Assembly: GCA_027031565.1 (NCBI GenBank)
Contig: JALVPX010000084.1
Span: 1-12,369, forward strand
DNA: 12,369 bases
Source: Deltaproteobacteria bacterium
Lineage (GTDB): Bacteria; Desulfobacterota; Dissulfuribacteria; Dissulfuribacterales; JALVPX01
Direction of reading: 5' to 3'
Part shown: in pieces, positions 10,825-12,369 of the stretch
Layout of the letters: every line of letters begins with the position of its first letter
Position numbering within the stretch: position 1 is the first letter of the stretch
Notes under the pieces: model-generated
Seen by the model: the letters and a program-made list of their open reading frames with translations, nothing else
What the model was told of the DNA's origin: nothing
Database searches by the model: none
Position numbers and translations under genes: made by a program

Positions 10825-12369
10825 TCAAACTTGTTTTCCTGGTATAGCAACTCCTAGCACTTTAATTGAAGCAAGGATGGCGTGACTTTTTCTTTCTGCC
10901 TCAAGATGGGCTGGATCAGCTTTGAAGGCAGACGCCTTGATAGGCACATAAAAGGTCCGGATTTTTTGCCTGCTTACAGGATTCCAGACCCAAAAAAAGT
11001 TTCCATAAAACCCTGACCCAACTAGCTTTTCTGGCACCCAGCCCATTCGCCTAAACTCTTCATAAAAGCTTTGCAGACACGATTTCTTATTCTCCCTGTC
11101 TGTGGCATGGAAAAAAGCGTCTCCAAATCCTGCCTCCTGAGCAATTTGAGAAATAGTCTCATGCAGCGTTTCAGCCTGAATATAGACCACGCCGTCAGGC
11201 TGAGAAAAAGATACCCAAGTACGATTGGGCAGTATTACGTTCGTCACCTTGCGTAACCGTTCAAATATTTCTTCTACTGGAAATTCTTTAGGAAGAGCCT
11301 GGGTTTTGGGAGGGAAGGAACCATTTTTTTCTTTCACAGGCTCATAGATTTCAGTATTGCCGGATGCTTTCAGCTCTTCTTCCCTTGCTTTTTTGTCCGC
11401 TCTAATCAATATTGCAAGATCAACCGGTGTACGATCCAGCACTGCCTCATGGTGCCTTCGTATAAGTTCTGAAACCTTTTGGGACCATGGATGTCCAGCC
11501 ATTAAGTGATCTTGTATATACTTCGCTCCATCAATAGGGTGCTGGCCGGTTACGTATTTCTGGCCTGATATAATTTCCAGTTTTCCAATATCGTGGCCAA
11601 GGGAAGCTACGAGAAGTGTTGGAAGATGTAACGAAGTGTTTTCAGGAAAACGCTCTTCAACCAATCTGATTGAATTTTTTGCAACATTCAAGGAATGGAT
11701 GACCAGGGGCACCTTCGAGAGTGCGTCAAACTGATCATCTTCTTTAATCCTGTCTTTTTGGTCTTTTTTGCGTACAGAGGGTACACCTCCGTGGATATCA
11801 AGCATTACCAAGATGTCTTCGACCACCTTTACAAGATCGAATTCCTCAAGGGTTGAGAGATTTGGTGCAACATACCGGTTCCAAAACGATTTTATTTCTT
11901 TCTTGTAAGAACCAGAGACCGTGAGGCTTGAGTCTACCGCCTTTACCGTTTTAGTTGGTGTTTTGTCTGTTCGGAACCTTGGAGCTTGATTCTGCACGTC
12001 TTTATCGAGCCAATTCAGAGATAATTTATTAAAGTCAAGCTCGTTAGATTGTTCTATCGAAAGAGTGCGAACTGATCCAGGCAACAAACAGAGCAGGGCT
12101 ATAGGCCCAAATATCGAAAAAGGAAATAAAACAGTGCTCAGGTCAATCCATAAAGGTTGTTTACCTGAAACCAGGACAACATAATCGAGCTGTGAGCACC
12201 ATCCTAGCAAGATCCAGCCCGCGCATAATACAAGCCCAGTCAAGGCTTCTTCAGTTTTTTTCTGTCTTTCAATCCTGTAACCGAAAAATTCTATCCTACT
12301 GGTAAAGAAACGTACTACCAAAACAGACATAGCACCCAAGGCTAACGAAACCAGAAAATCGTTAACCAG
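10825..12369 (-). CDS. Membrane HD-domain protein, 5' end cut by window edge
   Basis: The frame stays open to the window edge (reading LVNDFLVSLALGAMS before the first in-window ATG), so the true start lies outside; an in-frame TTG (12339) has no clear ribosome binding site. Numbered from that TTG, hydrophobic segments lie at 1-12, 34-57 and 66-86. A phosphohydrolase HD signature follows: H215, H249-D250 in LGHDIGKLE, H267 in HPIDGAKYI, and H296-H297 in RRHHE. A C-terminal domain (about 365-490) includes NRTWVSFSQPDGVVYIQ. HD proteins hydrolyse nucleotides, cyclic dinucleotides or nucleic acids. The HD-plus-C-terminal layout recalls TraI_2/MobH-type proteins of conjugative elements, but that link is tentative. 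It precedes the SDH-like protease. Confidence 0.72.
   Translation of the reverse strand: MVNDFLVSLALGAMSVLVVRFFTSRIEFFGYRIERQKKTEEALTGLVLCAGWILLGWCSQLDYVVLVSGKQPLWIDLSTVLFPFSIFGPIALLCLLPGSVRTLSIEQSNELDFNKLSLNWLDKDVQNQAPRFRTDKTPTKTVKAVDSSLTVSGSYKKEIKSFWNRYVAPNLSTLEEFDLVKVVEDILVMLDIHGGVPSVRKKDQKDRIKEDDQFDALSKVPLVIHSLNVAKNSIRLVEERFPENTSLHLPTLLVASLGHDIGKLEIISGQKYVTGQHPIDGAKYIQDHLMAGHPWSQKVSELIRRHHEAVLDRTPVDLAILIRADKKAREEELKASGNTEIYEPVKEKNGSFPPKTQALPKEFPVEEIFERLRKVTNVILPNRTWVSFSQPDGVVYIQAETLHETISQIAQEAGFGDAFFHATDRENKKSCLQSFYEEFRRMGWVPEKLVGSGFYGNFFWVWNPVSRQKIRTFYVPIKASAFKADPAHLEAERKSHAILASIKVLGVAIPGKQV

Overview
The window looks like part of an integrated conjugative element or large plasmid of a Gram-positive, anaerobe-type bacterium. 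A Clostridia or Peptococcaceae-like Firmicute is my best guess, inferred from very strong GGAGG ribosome binding sites, the gene families present and moderate base composition; no taxonomic marker gene is present. Every protein gene I accept is on the minus strand, so the reading order is right to left.

The right end (9990-12369) holds a two-gene unit: a membrane-anchored HD-domain protein cut by the window edge, then a membrane-anchored ClpP/crotonase-fold protein of the serine dehydrogenase proteinase (SDH/SppA-like) type. A gene-free stretch (9631-9989) follows, with two tandem three-way-junction folds and an AT-rich tract. A long cassette of DNA-processing and accessory genes then runs from ssb (9630) to about position 185, where it ends at a strong intrinsic terminator. 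In order it encodes: SSB, a large gene-free structured RNA candidate, a phage-type hypothetical protein, an acidic-tailed hypothetical protein, a Rad52/DdrA-like annealing protein, a 98-aa hypothetical protein, a Cas4/RecB-like Fe-S nuclease, a RadC/JAMM protein, a DnaN-like sliding clamp with an extra C-terminal region, three overlapping small ORFs, a zinc-binding small protein, a 242-aa hypothetical protein, an ArdC-like antirestriction protein and a possible 48-aa peptide. Antirestriction, SSB, RadC, clamp and exonuclease/annealase together fit the establishment (leading-region-like) module of a conjugative element. No relaxase, integrase or secretion gene is visible.

The strongest unexplained signal lies in the leaders. 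Eleven genes, from ssb to ardC, are each preceded by the same 70-90-nt architecture: a GC hairpin (P0), segment A, a C/G-rich hairpin (M), segment B, an A/T-rich loop, and segment C, which contains the Shine-Dalgarno. B is complementary to both A and C, so the RNA can either hide the ribosome binding site (B:C) or expose it (A:B). The paired sequences differ from gene to gene but change together. In most cases the preceding stop codon sits 3-15 nt before the element. This looks like a repeated translational switch shared by a whole mobile-element regulon; I do not recognise it as a described class.

The second strong signal is a roughly 520-nt GC-rich region (8645-9162) between ssb and the next gene. 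It has no credible ORF, many perfect local hairpins, and complementary ends that close the whole domain, as expected of a large ornate noncoding RNA.
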